Positions 27,310 through 36,406 of a stretch of 64,000 nucleotides of DNA are shown here, piece by piece (the stretch's first letter is position 1; each line of letters begins with the position of its first letter). The position numbers and the translations under genes were made by a program. The stretch covers positions 1-64,000 of the forward strand of contig NZ_BMYF01000017.1 in assembly GCF_014652135.1 (NCBI RefSeq), read 5' to 3'. This stretch comes from Mongoliitalea lutea. GTDB lineage: Bacteria; Bacteroidota; Bacteroidia; Cytophagales; Cyclobacteriaceae. Below the pieces are notes generated by a model. That model searched no databases. It was not told the DNA's origin and worked only from the letters and a program-made list of their open reading frames with translations.

Positions 27310-28296
27310 CTAACTATCCTCTAGACCATCCATAGACTCTGCAGCAGCCCGCTTGAGTCGATCATTAATGGCTTTACCTAGACCTTCGTCAGGCAAATAC
27401 TCGGATAAAATTACAGAAACATTCAGACTGTCCAAAGTTCTCATGGCAGCAAACAAGTTTTTTGCAGCTTCCTCCAAGCTTCCACGGGAAGAAAGCTGCA
27501 TTTGTTTTCCTGAATCCAAGTCTGAAAAATGCTCCTGAAAAGATAAAACGGCAAATGGTAGTTGTTCTTTCTGATATTTTTGAACCAGTTCCTTCAAATT
27601 ACCGATGATAAATGGCTTCGTTGGTGCATAATGCGATTTTAACATGCCGGGACTTTGAGGATTGGAACTGCTATGGGCCATCACTTGCACCTTGCCAACG
27701 ATGCTCTCGATTTTCTTCACTTCCAAACCTCCGAGACGGAACACTGTCACCTCCCCGTCCAACATCCCCACAATGGTGCTCTCCAAACCAACCTCACAAG
27801 CACCTCCATCCAAAATGTAGGGGATCTTGTCACCAAGTTGATCGTTGACATGCGAAGCTTTGGTTGGGCTGATGTAGCCAAAAGGATTTGCACTTGGGGC
27901 TGCCAAAGGAAAGGGCAATTGCCTCAACAATTCCAAAGTGAGTTCGTGACGGGGTATGCGCACTGCCACAGTATCCAAGCCAGAAGTGACCAAATCTGGT
28001 ACTATTGGCTTTTTCGGCAATAATAAGGTCAAAGGACCTGGCCAAAAACGTTCCGCTAGTAAGCGTAGGGGCCTTGGAAAATCTTGGACAAATCCTTCAA
28101 CCTTATAAATATCAGAGGTATGCACGATCAAAGGATCAAAGCTCGGACGGTTTTTGGTCGTAAATATCTTGGTCACTGCATCCGGATTCAAGGCATTTCC
28201 AGCCAATCCATAGACAGTTTCCGTCGGTATCCCGACCAATTCACCTGCTGACAAATATGCAGCAGCCTGCTCAAGCGCTGTCCCGATCTGTGCCAT
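27310..28296 (-). CDS. sua5: L-threonylcarbamoyladenylate synthase, Sua5 type
   Basis: 328 residues. The N-terminal YrdC domain (about 1-205) has the nucleotide-binding PTETVYGLAGNA at 20-31 and the KNRPSFDPLIVH block. The C-terminal part (about 225-328) fits the Sua5 domain present in the longer form of the family. The enzyme makes threonylcarbamoyl-AMP for the t6A37 modification of tRNAs reading ANN codons. It abuts the TPR lipoprotein gene, sharing position 28296 with its stop. The end of the protein is acidic (MDGLEDS). Confidence 0.92.
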   Translation of the reverse strand: MAQIGTALEQAAAYLSAGELVGIPTETVYGLAGNALNPDAVTKIFTTKNRPSFDPLIVHTSDIYKVEGFVQDFPRPLRLLAERFWPGPLTLLLPKKPIVPDLVTSGLDTVAVRIPRHELTLELLRQLPFPLAAPSANPFGYISPTKASHVNDQLGDKIPYILDGGACEVGLESTIVGMLDGEVTVFRLGGLEVKKIESIVGKVQVMAHSSSNPQSPGMLKSHYAPTKPFIIGNLKELVQKYQKEQLPFAVLSFQEHFSDLDSGKQMQLSSRGSLEEAAKNLFAAMRTLDSLNVSVILSEYLPDEGLGKAINDRLKRAAAESMDGLEDS

Positions 28297-29006
28297 TAAT
28301 CTTTACAAAAATCTTCAATCCAGGTTTGTGCACCGGCATAACCCAAACTTCTGGCCATTTTGAAGTTGACACAGCCTTCGTCCACCATATTGAAAGCAGA
28401 CATTTGAATGGTACCTATCAGGTAATATGCCTCTCCATTGGTGTTGTCTAAGTCCACCGCTTTTGTCAAAGAGTTAATGGAAGAAACTGGATCGTTATTC
28501 CAAAACTCGGACTTGCCTTTATTAAACCAAGCGCGGGAATTCCCTGGATTTTCCTGAATGACAATGTCAAAATCAAAAATCGCATCTTCATAGGACTCGA
28601 GGCCCATCAAAGCTACCCCACGGTTAAAATACACATCCAAAATCCCTGGTTCCAAACCATTAGCAGTATTGTAATCCATCACTGCGGCACGGAATTCCCC
28701 TTTTTCAAACCAGGCATTTCCACGGTTCAGGTAAGGTTTATAGCTTAGGCTATCGATTTTTATAGAACGGTTTAATGCTTCAATGGCACGGTCATATTGG
28801 GCCAATTGAATCAAGGCAATGCCCTTGGCATTCAAAGCGGATGCAAAGTTTGCGTCTTGATCAATGGCTCTATCAAAATAAGTGATTGCTTTTTGATAAT
28901 CGGAACCTTCCAATTGACGGATTCCTTCCTGGAATAACTCGTCAGCTGATGGGCTGCAGGATGCTAGCCAAATCAGACTTACCCAGAATACTAGTTGCTT
29001 CTTCAC
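28296..29006 (-). CDS. TPR-repeat lipoprotein
   Basis: 236 residues with a lipoprotein signal (LIWLASCSPS, cysteine near 17). About five tetratricopeptide repeats fill the mature protein, each with the pattern of A..Y..AI..FD.AI (residues about 35-220). TPR arrays mediate protein contacts; the partner is unknown and the location is the periplasmic face of a membrane. It abuts the Sua5-type gene downstream and is 45 bp from the thioesterase gene upstream, within the same probable operon. Confidence 0.85.
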   Translation of the reverse strand: MKKQLVFWVSLIWLASCSPSADELFQEGIRQLEGSDYQKAITYFDRAIDQDANFASALNAKGIALIQLAQYDRAIEALNRSIKIDSLSYKPYLNRGNAWFEKGEFRAAVMDYNTANGLEPGILDVYFNRGVALMGLESYEDAIFDFDIVIQENPGNSRAWFNKGKSEFWNNDPVSSINSLTKAVDLDNTNGEAYYLIGTIQMSAFNMVDEGCVNFKMARSLGYAGAQTWIEDFCKD

Positions 29007-29051
29007 GTTTCGTAAATTTCCTGCAAAGATAGGGGTTTACCCCTGATTCTC

Positions 29052-29498
29052 TTACTTCTGCTCCAATTTAACTCGGTATTGAGTAGGTACAGGTGTGGGC
29101 TTCATGGTCTTCATATCCACCGAAACCATCACCACGGAAGCTGTTGCATAGATGGCTTCTTCACCTTTTTCCGTGGTCCCTGCCAACACTTGCTCCAACA
29201 CAAACGAGCTATTGCCTACTGATTTGCAGCGGACAAAAGCTGACACACGATCAAAGGCATGAATAGGCTTTTTGTAGGAAATGTGTAAATCAGCTACCAC
29301 CGTCCCAACGTCCATCACATCCCAACCACATTGCTGATACAGATACAAGGCACGGGCGTGTTCCAGGTAACTGAAATACACCCCATTATTCACATGCATG
29401 TATCCATCGATATCGGAAAAACGCACCTGCAAAGGCACTGAAAATGAAAAAGAGGACCTCACATCCTCCAATCCACTAATGACTAACTGCTGACTCAT
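29052..29498 (-). CDS. Acyl-CoA thioesterase, 4HBT/YbgC-like hotdog fold
   Basis: 148 residues, one hotdog domain. The catalytic region reads RFSDIDGYMHVNNGVYF and then YLEHAR (about 26-48), the 4-hydroxybenzoyl-CoA thioesterase pattern with the catalytic aspartate followed by HVNN and the E-x-AR helix. It hydrolyses acyl-CoA thioesters; the acyl group is unknown. It lies directly between the Nudix and TPR genes, 1 bp after the Nudix stop. Confidence 0.87.
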   Translation of the reverse strand: MSQQLVISGLEDVRSSFSFSVPLQVRFSDIDGYMHVNNGVYFSYLEHARALYLYQQCGWDVMDVGTVVADLHISYKKPIHAFDRVSAFVRCKSVGNSSFVLEQVLAGTTEKGEEAIYATASVVMVSVDMKTMKPTPVPTQYRVKLEQK

Positions 29499-29499
29499 G

Positions 29500-30051
29500 T
29501 CAAATTAATATTTCTGATTTACTGGTTTTTTCAAGCATTCGAAGAATCGAGGAATTGCCTCCTGTCAAATCTTCTACTCGGTCAAAAGGTATCCAAGCCA
29601 AATCTTTACTTTCCTCCGAAATCACTAAAGGCTCATCAATCTCAGCCTCTATCAAAAATCGAACATCGTAGTGAAAGTGCTCGGGTATCTCTCCTTTTTT
29701 GGGAATAATATGACGGTCAACATCAAAAATCCCACTATCCACCAATCTTAGCGAAGTCAATCCACTTTCCTCGCGTGCTTCATTCATCGCTACTTCCCGA
29801 AGATTCTCATTCCCATCGGCATGTCCTCCTAGTTGTAACCAACGGTTCAATTTCCTATGAAGAGTCAATAAAGCGTGCGTTCTTCGTTTGTTTACAATCC
29901 AGGCAGAACCGGTAAAATGTCCTTGAATACGCTCCCTGCGAAAAGCCAGGTCATCGTATGTCAAATCAATAAAATCTTTTACAGCTGCTGCTTCCTCTTC
30001 AAATGGTGTCCGATAATTTTCTAGGTTTTCTCTGAGTGTTTGCCTGTTCAT
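29500..30051 (-). CDS. Nudix hydrolase
   Basis: 183 residues. The Nudix box lies at 76-98 (G-x5-E-x7-then NEAREESGL); the first arginine of the canonical REUxEExGU is asparagine, while the metal-binding glutamates (EE) are kept. Nudix enzymes cleave nucleoside diphosphates linked to another group; the substrate is unknown. The N-terminal 50 residues are an additional helical segment. It overlaps the upstream 198-residue gene by 4 bp (ATGA). Confidence 0.88.
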   Translation of the reverse strand: MNRQTLRENLENYRTPFEEEAAAVKDFIDLTYDDLAFRRERIQGHFTGSAWIVNKRRTHALLTLHRKLNRWLQLGGHADGNENLREVAMNEAREESGLTSLRLVDSGIFDVDRHIIPKKGEIPEHFHYDVRFLIEAEIDEPLVISEESKDLAWIPFDRVEDLTGGNSSILRMLEKTSKSEILI

Positions 30052-30644
30052 GGTGTGTTGGTTTCAAAGATATGATCAATAAACTCGTCAAAAGGTTTTG
30101 CCTTTTGGTACAGGTGATCGGAATACACGGTCACCAAGACTTTAATAAAACTGGGTTCATTGTCAATCGTCACTTTTTCCACACTTACATTTCCATACAG
30201 CTGATCAATTTTACTGGTGAAGTCCTCAGCTTGTAGGGGTGGTTTAAAGTATTGTTTTTCGGTAGTTTTGACTTTATCGTTGATTTCTTCAATTTTTCTG
30301 TCCAAACTCACCTGTCTATATCCCAAAGCTAACATTCGTCGGCCAAAAGCAAAGAAAAGTTTAGAAAAAGTTTCAGGATTAAATGGTGGATCGTAAGAAA
30401 CGGCAAATCCGTTAGCGTAGGGACTGTTCAAGGTATGCACCTCTGGCTTAGCATTGATATTGGCTTTTTTAAAATGATAATTTTTACCCACAAGGTCCAG
30501 AATATATGAACATTCAGAAGACTGTAACCAAATCTCCAAGTCCAACATATCCTGCGAAGACTGCACAAAATTTTCCTTTACCTGTAGTGGCGTATTTCTT
30601 TTAGGAAACAATTTCCCAAAAAGATCATCAATAAATCCGGCCAT
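30048..30644 (-). CDS. Hypothetical protein in the recQ operon
   Basis: 198 residues, soluble, no signal peptide. The N-terminal MAGFIDDLFGKLFPKRN is amphipathic and basic. The rest mixes helices and strands, with no motif I know. The start codon shares a base with the recQ stop and the end overlaps the Nudix gene by 4 bp, so it is tightly co-translated with both. A nucleic-acid role would be a guess from position only. Confidence 0.65.
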   Translation of the reverse strand: MAGFIDDLFGKLFPKRNTPLQVKENFVQSSQDMLDLEIWLQSSECSYILDLVGKNYHFKKANINAKPEVHTLNSPYANGFAVSYDPPFNPETFSKLFFAFGRRMLALGYRQVSLDRKIEEINDKVKTTEKQYFKPPLQAEDFTSKIDQLYGNVSVEKVTIDNEPSFIKVLVTVYSDHLYQKAKPFDEFIDHIFETNTP

Positions 30645-32554
30645 TATTTGTTGAGTTTATATTCACCGCTGGGTTCTTCGACGATCAACCCCTCGTCAGA
30701 TAGGTCTCGAAGGACTTCGATGGTCTCTTGCTCTTTTTTCAATCCTGTCACCTCCTCCAGCGTATGCATAGAGAACCGTTTCCCCTCCTGTAAAGTTTGA
30801 ATTATCTTACTTTTTACCTTTACGTAATGCGCTCCACCTTGTTTTTTTTGTTGGATGCAAACATCACAAATGCCACATTGATGATCTGAAACTTCTCCAA
30901 AATAATGGGAAATCTGATTAGCCCTACAGACCTGTGCATTCCTGACATAGGAGATCATGGAATCTGCTTTTTCTACTGCATTTTCCCTACGTTCAGCGAT
31001 GCGTTTGCTTTGCAGAGGCAATTTTCCCGCATCAAATCGCTCTGTTAAAAAAGTAACTTGAGGCTTATCTTTTCGCTGTTCATAGGCCAGAACACCAAGC
31101 TTATCCAACTGCTGCAAGCCCTGTACCAATTGGGTTTCGGATATCTGCATGGCTTTAGCCAGTTTGTTTTCCTGTATGGACAAAAACTCCGTAAATAGCT
31201 CTCCACCAAAGGTTCGAAGTAACACCTTGATCAATGGATCCAATTTGGCATGGGCAATCTGCACTTCGTACAATTTCCCATGGTTAACCACAAACTTGAT
31301 TTTGGATGGTGCAAAAAAACTTTCATTTAGCTCCACAAAACCTTCCTCTTGCAAGACTTTTAAGGCATTGTATGTTATAAGCAAATCCAGGGAATAAGTC
31401 TGACAAAAATCCTGTAAATCAAAATCAAAACTCACCATTAAGCCACTGCCAACCGCCATTCGGTAATAATTGGCCAGACATTGATAAACTTTGCGGAGGT
31501 ACTCAATGGGAGGATAGGCAATTTCTGCCCGGTCCCGTAGGGTCTTCAAATCCTGTTCATTGGTCAGTAAGACCGCATAAGCCTTGAGTTCATCCCGACC
31601 GGCCCTGCCTGCTTCCTGATAGTAATTTTCCAAATTTTCGGGTAAATCCAGGTGCAAAACCAAACGCACATCGGGCTTATCGATTCCCATCCCAAAAGCG
31701 TTGGTAGCCACCATGACACGAATTTTATTGGATTTCCACTCCAACTGCCTGCTTTCCCGCACTTCACCTGGTAGCCCCGCATGGTAAAAAGTAGCTGGAA
31801 TACCCGCTTGATTGAGCAAACCTGCCAGTTCTTTGGTTCCTTTGCGATTGCGGGCATAGATGATAGCCGTGCCAGGCACTCGTTGGAGAATGCGGATACC
31901 TTGCTCCAATTTATTTTCAGCAAAGCGAACGGTATAGCTAAGGTTTTTTCTGGAAAAGGAACGGACAAAAACCTGCGGTTGCCTCAACTCCAATTTATCT
32001 ATGATATCCTGCTTGACCCGAGGAGTAGCGGAAGCAGTTAAGGCCATACAAGGAACCTGTGGATGCCACTGACGAATGGCGGCAATTTCCAAATATGGAG
32101 GCCTAAAATCATAGCCCCATTGGGAAATGCAGTGCGCTTCATCGATGGCCAACAAACAAACCTTCATCTTCTTAAAGCGCTCGATGAAAAGTTCTGACTT
32201 CAAGCGCTCAGGGGAGACATAGAGAAATTTATAATTCCCATAGATACAATTATCCAAAACCGTATCTATCTCCCTACGGCTCATGCCGGAATAGATTGCA
32301 GAGGCCAAGACGCCTCTTTTGCGTAGATTATCCACTTGATCCTTCATCAGGGCAATTAACGGACTCACCACCACACAAATTCCTTCCATGGCTAAAGCAG
32401 GCACTTGGAAGCAAATGGATTTTCCCCCACCTGTAGGCAGCAAGGCCAAAGCATCCTTCCCTTCCAAGGCAGACATAACAATCCCCAATTGGGCCGGACG
32501 AAACTCCGAATACCCAAAAAACTGTTGGAGAATATGATATGCCTTTTCTTGCAT
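30644..32554 (-). CDS. recQ: ATP-dependent DNA helicase RecQ
   Basis: 636 residues. The helicase core has Walker A TGGGKS (41-46), DEAH (138-141) and motif VI QEAGRAGRD near 312-320. The zinc-binding region holds CRANQISHYFGE then CGICDVC (about 549-573), followed by a winged-helix segment. The HRDC domain seen in E. coli RecQ is absent, as in many Bacteroidota forms. It unwinds DNA 3' to 5' in recombination and fork repair. It lies 1 bp after the enoyl-CoA hydratase gene. Confidence 0.95.
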   Translation of the reverse strand: MQEKAYHILQQFFGYSEFRPAQLGIVMSALEGKDALALLPTGGGKSICFQVPALAMEGICVVVSPLIALMKDQVDNLRKRGVLASAIYSGMSRREIDTVLDNCIYGNYKFLYVSPERLKSELFIERFKKMKVCLLAIDEAHCISQWGYDFRPPYLEIAAIRQWHPQVPCMALTASATPRVKQDIIDKLELRQPQVFVRSFSRKNLSYTVRFAENKLEQGIRILQRVPGTAIIYARNRKGTKELAGLLNQAGIPATFYHAGLPGEVRESRQLEWKSNKIRVMVATNAFGMGIDKPDVRLVLHLDLPENLENYYQEAGRAGRDELKAYAVLLTNEQDLKTLRDRAEIAYPPIEYLRKVYQCLANYYRMAVGSGLMVSFDFDLQDFCQTYSLDLLITYNALKVLQEEGFVELNESFFAPSKIKFVVNHGKLYEVQIAHAKLDPLIKVLLRTFGGELFTEFLSIQENKLAKAMQISETQLVQGLQQLDKLGVLAYEQRKDKPQVTFLTERFDAGKLPLQSKRIAERRENAVEKADSMISYVRNAQVCRANQISHYFGEVSDHQCGICDVCIQQKKQGGAHYVKVKSKIIQTLQEGKRFSMHTLEEVTGLKKEQETIEVLRDLSDEGLIVEEPSGEYKLNK

Positions 32555-32555
32555 C

Positions 32556-33341
32556 TTACCAGGTCAATTTTTCTTTGTTTAGGAATGCTGCTATCCCTTT
32601 TTGACAATCTTCCGTCCCTCTAGCCCTTGCATTCATTTGGGCTGCATAGTCCAAGCCATCCACCAAACTCTTTTCCTGCACCAAGGCAATCATCTCCTTC
32701 GTCAGTCTCATGGATTGACCGGAGTTTTGGCGGATAAGTTTTTGCGCATAGCTATTTACCTTTTCTTCCAATTCATCTGACTTGACCACCCAATTGATCA
32801 GGCCCATTTCTTTGGCCTCTTGAGCAGTGATCAAATCCCCGTCTAGCAAGAGTTGCTTTGCTTTTCCTTCTCCTATTTTTCTCAATAGAAATACTTTGAC
32901 AATCGCCGGTATAAAGCCGATTTTCACTTCTGTGTATCCGAATTTTGCTTCTTCTACGGCAAAAGAAAAATCACATACAGTAGCTAAGCCACAACCTCCG
33001 GCCAAGGCATGTCCTTGGATTTGGGCAATCACCACTTTAGGAAAAGTATAGATTTGATAAAACAAATCTTTCAGATTACGGCTATCTTCCAAATTCTCAT
33101 CATAGGTATTGGATTGAAGTTGCTGCAAGTAACCCAAATCTGCTCCCGCACAAAAGGCAGGGCCTTCCGCTTTGATGATGACCACTTTGACATCTGGGTT
33201 TGTGGAAAAACTTGAGAGGGCAATCTTTATTTCCTCTACCATTTCCGAATTCAGCGCATTCCGTTTATCCGCACGGTTCAAAATGATGGTTCCTATGCGA
33301 TCCTGTACTTGGGTCAAGATGGGTTGGTTCATGTTTTTCAT
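32556..33341 (-). CDS. Enoyl-CoA hydratase/isomerase family protein
   Basis: 261 residues, normal for a crotonase monomer. Oxyanion-hole strands are AFCAGADLG (62-70) and GHALAGGCGLA (about 109-119), and the segment FGYTEVKIGFIPA carries the glutamate usually catalytic in hydratases. The family hydrates or isomerises enoyl-CoA esters in fatty-acid or amino-acid breakdown; a methylglutaconyl-CoA hydratase is possible but unproven. It heads the likely operon that runs through recQ to pgk. Confidence 0.88.
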   Translation of the reverse strand: MKNMNQPILTQVQDRIGTIILNRADKRNALNSEMVEEIKIALSSFSTNPDVKVVIIKAEGPAFCAGADLGYLQQLQSNTYDENLEDSRNLKDLFYQIYTFPKVVIAQIQGHALAGGCGLATVCDFSFAVEEAKFGYTEVKIGFIPAIVKVFLLRKIGEGKAKQLLLDGDLITAQEAKEMGLINWVVKSDELEEKVNSYAQKLIRQNSGQSMRLTKEMIALVQEKSLVDGLDYAAQMNARARGTEDCQKGIAAFLNKEKLTW

Positions 33342-33378
33342 TCAATAGTTTTCACAAAATACTAGAAATAGGCATACA

Positions 33379-35337
33379 CTACCTAGGATTTCCAAAAGGA
33401 GTTGCAAATTTAAATTTCATAGCCCCTGAATCCATCAACTCTTCTGTAAGTGGCGTAATGGCTTTCCATTTCCCCTCATCAAATTGCCAGCTTTGCTCAG
33501 CAAGGTTATACAAACTATCCTTAGTAACTAGCCCTAAATCGGGTAACAGGAGATAGTCCTGCCCCTCTTTATGAATGAGCTGGAGTGGAAAGGACTCCTT
33601 TGCCCCTATGCTTTTCCGAAAAGGCTCCACTTTGAATGAGCGTTCATCCTCACTTGCATTTTCATAACTGTATCGCTTTCCTTTGAGGAAGAGATCAATT
33701 ACCTCCCCTTTATTCAAGTCGTAAGAAATAATGTATGCATCTTGCTTTCCTTGCTGAACCCGCTCAAACCAAGACCATGCGACAAATACAGCACCTAACC
33801 CAAGTAACAAATATGCTGTCAGTTTTTGCGGATAATAAGCAAGTAGTAATAGGAAAACTAGGGTCCCCAGATAAAACCAAATCAAGGATAAAGACCAATC
33901 CACTGCCAATCGGGATGCAGGTAGCCACTGAATCGCGGCTATCAAGACATTCATCAATCGGATTAAATGCTCCGTCAACCAGCCCAAGGCATCCGCAATC
34001 ATGGGAATCTCTGAAAGCAGCATATAGGGCACTCCCACAGACATAATTAAAAATGCTCCAGGTATAGCAATCAAATTTGAAAGCATAAAGTAGGTTGGAA
34101 AAATCCCAAAGTAATAGGCTGAAATCGGAAAGGTCGCCACTTGTGCAGCGATGCCTACGGTAGTTATCTGCCAGACATACTCTACTGATCTCAGAGAAGG
34201 TACCCAAAGATTTACTAGTAAAGGCTGTATCAATAAAATTCCCAATAATGCTATGTAGGATAATTGAAACCCCACCGAAAACAAAAGATTGGGATCAAAT
34301 AGCAGTAACAGAAAAGCTGATAAGGCTATGGCGTTGAAAATAGAGGGGCTTCTGGACTTCATTTGTGCCAAAGCTATGATCGTAAACATGGTAGCCGAGC
34401 GCATCACTGAAGGCGACATCCCTGTCAATAAAGCATAACACCAAATCAAAGCGATCACAAAGGACAAAAACAATACCCGCTTTCCAGTTGCGAGTCGATA
34501 AGGCTTCCATAATAAAAAGAAAAATCCATAAATAATCCCCACGTGCAATCCCGAAACCGCCAAAATATGCATAGCACCTGCTGTGGCATAGGCCTCTGAA
34601 ACTTCTTTATCCAAGTCTTTTTTCTGGCCCAATAGCAAGGCATTGGCTATTTGTCGGGCTTGGGTATTTTGAAAATGTGTATGAAAAGCCACTTGAATCC
34701 GAAATCGCAAAGCTTGAAAGAAATTTTCTACAGGCTGCTCGTACAATTGACCAATCACTGCAATTTCTTGAAAAAGAAACTGCCGATAAAACACCCCTTG
34801 CCTACCCATGAACGCTCGATAATCAAATTCGGCCGGATTGCGAGGGCCATTAATTCGCTGAAAAGCTTGAGGCACCCAAATCAAATCCCCTGACTTCAAA
34901 GGATATTCCCTTCGGTGATAGAGCAACACCTCCACATCAGCCCGAAAAGAGGTGTCTGAATAAAATAACTCCTTTACCCTTACCCTATTGAGTTTGGAAT
35001 TAGGTTTTTGTTGCTCATGTTCCAGTACAATGGCAGTGTAGCCCTTCAATCCTACCAGTGAGAGCTCTTGTTGTTGATTGTCCCTTTCGTGTTGCAAGGA
35101 TTTTATATAGACCCCAAAAAGAATCAATTGTGTATAGGCCATTAAGGGGATGGTAAACTTGAACCGATAAAAACTTCGGTAACGATTATAAACCACCAAA
35201 CCAGCCAGAACTAGCCCCAAACCAATTAAAGCATAGGAAAGATAAGTCAGAAGCAAGGCAGGTATCCAAGGTTGCAGGAGAATACCTCCCACAAAAAAAG
35301 GCAAATAGCGCACAAATGGATACTCGGCAAATTTCAT
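33379..35337 (-). CDS. comEC: ComEC/Rec2-family DNA uptake channel
   Basis: A 652-residue inner-membrane protein. An N-terminal DUF4131-like region (two or three spans, then an OB-like beta domain, about 60-190) precedes the Competence domain (about 230-500), with AVSGLHVGIIYG and LTGMSPSVMRSATMF motifs and many helices. ComEC moves single-stranded DNA into the cell. Unlike the long form, no HxHxDH metallo-beta-lactamase domain is present at the C-terminus; the last 130 residues are a small soluble segment. This short form is common in Bacteroidota. Confidence 0.9.
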   Translation of the reverse strand: MKFAEYPFVRYLPFFVGGILLQPWIPALLLTYLSYALIGLGLVLAGLVVYNRYRSFYRFKFTIPLMAYTQLILFGVYIKSLQHERDNQQQELSLVGLKGYTAIVLEHEQQKPNSKLNRVRVKELFYSDTSFRADVEVLLYHRREYPLKSGDLIWVPQAFQRINGPRNPAEFDYRAFMGRQGVFYRQFLFQEIAVIGQLYEQPVENFFQALRFRIQVAFHTHFQNTQARQIANALLLGQKKDLDKEVSEAYATAGAMHILAVSGLHVGIIYGFFFLLWKPYRLATGKRVLFLSFVIALIWCYALLTGMSPSVMRSATMFTIIALAQMKSRSPSIFNAIALSAFLLLLFDPNLLFSVGFQLSYIALLGILLIQPLLVNLWVPSLRSVEYVWQITTVGIAAQVATFPISAYYFGIFPTYFMLSNLIAIPGAFLIMSVGVPYMLLSEIPMIADALGWLTEHLIRLMNVLIAAIQWLPASRLAVDWSLSLIWFYLGTLVFLLLLAYYPQKLTAYLLLGLGAVFVAWSWFERVQQGKQDAYIISYDLNKGEVIDLFLKGKRYSYENASEDERSFKVEPFRKSIGAKESFPLQLIHKEGQDYLLLPDLGLVTKDSLYNLAEQSWQFDEGKWKAITPLTEELMDSGAMKFKFATPFGNPR

Positions 35338-35371
35338 AGGCTCAATGCTTTCTGAAATTTACCTAGAAAAC

Positions 35372-35396
35372 AAAAAAGAGGGAAATAATCCCTCCT
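35372..35396 (-). terminator. Rho-independent terminator after the beta-barrel gene
   Basis: GAGGGA and TCCCTC form a 6-bp stem with a 5-nt loop. In the minus direction it is followed by a run of T residues. It lies about 26 bp beyond the 35422 stop. Confidence 0.75.
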
Positions 35397-35421
35397 TTCT
35401 AGCCGATATTAAACGTTTATT

Positions 35422-35943
35422 TTAAAATCTCAACCCTACAGTGAATCCAAAATTGAACTCTATAGCGCTAAAGCGATCCTGAACTTCTTCACTAAAACCC
35501 CTTGCGATGCTTGCAAATGGGCCAAAAGCAAACTTATCGTTAAATGCCCATTTGTAACCACCTCCGAGGCCAATGAATCCACTGTTCAAATTGGTTACAC
35601 CGGCTGGTTCAGAGAATTCTCCAAATCTATACTTGAAGAAAGGGAATAAAAACAGCCGATGATCTTCTTCCCCAGCAAAGTAAAACTGATAAGAAAGCTG
35701 AATAGATGATGCACTGAAATTTCGATCGGAACCTGTTGACCTATAAGCAAATCGATCATTTAAGTGTAATTCAACACCTACAGACTGATCCTTTGCTATA
35801 AATTTTTCATACCCTAATTCAACTTTCCCCAAAGCAATCAGATTAAGGAAATTAAGTCTTACCTCCGAGCCAGCAAAGTCCTGGGCAAAAAGCAGTTGTT
35901 GACTTGAGAAACAAAGTAGAAAAATTAATAAAACCTTTTTCAT
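35422..35943 (-). CDS. Small outer-membrane beta-barrel protein
   Basis: 173 residues with a signal peptide (about 1-20, ending LLFAQ). The mature part shows repeated amphipathic strands and finishes in an aromatic residue (FGFTVGLRF), like 8-strand barrels of the OmpA-barrel/DUF3575 sort. No catalytic motif. Function is unknown; structural or small-solute roles are typical. It has its own terminator and is separated from the GNAT gene by 25 bp. Confidence 0.75.
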   Translation of the reverse strand: MKKVLLIFLLCFSSQQLLFAQDFAGSEVRLNFLNLIALGKVELGYEKFIAKDQSVGVELHLNDRFAYRSTGSDRNFSASSIQLSYQFYFAGEEDHRLFLFPFFKYRFGEFSEPAGVTNLNSGFIGLGGGYKWAFNDKFAFGPFASIARGFSEEVQDRFSAIEFNFGFTVGLRF

Positions 35944-35968
35944 CGCAAATGATTTTTAAATTAAATGT

Positions 35969-36406
35969 TTACAAATATAGTTCCATTTTGTAATGGAGTA
36001 TGTTACATTCCTCAAATAGTTCACCAACTTGTTTAAAACCAAACTTGGCGTACAAAGGCATGGCGTCCAATTGAGCATGCATATACAGTTTTTTTCCTTT
36101 GGAATTTGGCTGGGCCGCAATATCATCTACGACTGCCTTCACCAAGGCTTGCCCCACTCCTTTTTCCCGCTTTTCCTTCAGGACAGCGAATCGTTCCAAT
36201 TTGACTCCCTTATCCGTATATCTCCAACGGGCCGTTCCTGCGGGCGTATCATCTAGTTTAGCTAGAAAGTGCGTGGAGGAATTTTCAAACTCATCATATT
36301 CTTCTGCAGGACCCACCTCCTGTTCAATGACGAATACCTTTTCCCGAATACCAAAAATGATATCAAGCTGTTCCTGCGTCAGGACCTTTTCTACTGTTAT
36401 AGGCAT
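35969..36406 (-). CDS. GNAT-family N-acetyltransferase
   Basis: 145 residues, a single GNAT domain. The acetyl-CoA-binding A motif is seen as RFAVLKEKREKGVGQALV (about 72-89). The N-terminal IREKVFVIEQEV pattern matches the ElaA/YjdJ-type subgroup. It transfers an acetyl group from acetyl-CoA to an unknown amine. The gene overlaps the 3' end of phoH by 44 bp in another frame, so translation is probably coupled. Confidence 0.87.
   Translation of the reverse strand: MPITVEKVLTQEQLDIIFGIREKVFVIEQEVGPAEEYDEFENSSTHFLAKLDDTPAGTARWRYTDKGVKLERFAVLKEKREKGVGQALVKAVVDDIAAQPNSKGKKLYMHAQLDAMPLYAKFGFKQVGELFEECNILHYKMELYL

Noticed and set aside
31564-31968. 134-residue frame inside recQ
   Set aside because: Shadow of the helicase gene; translation is Trp/Ser-rich with no domain.
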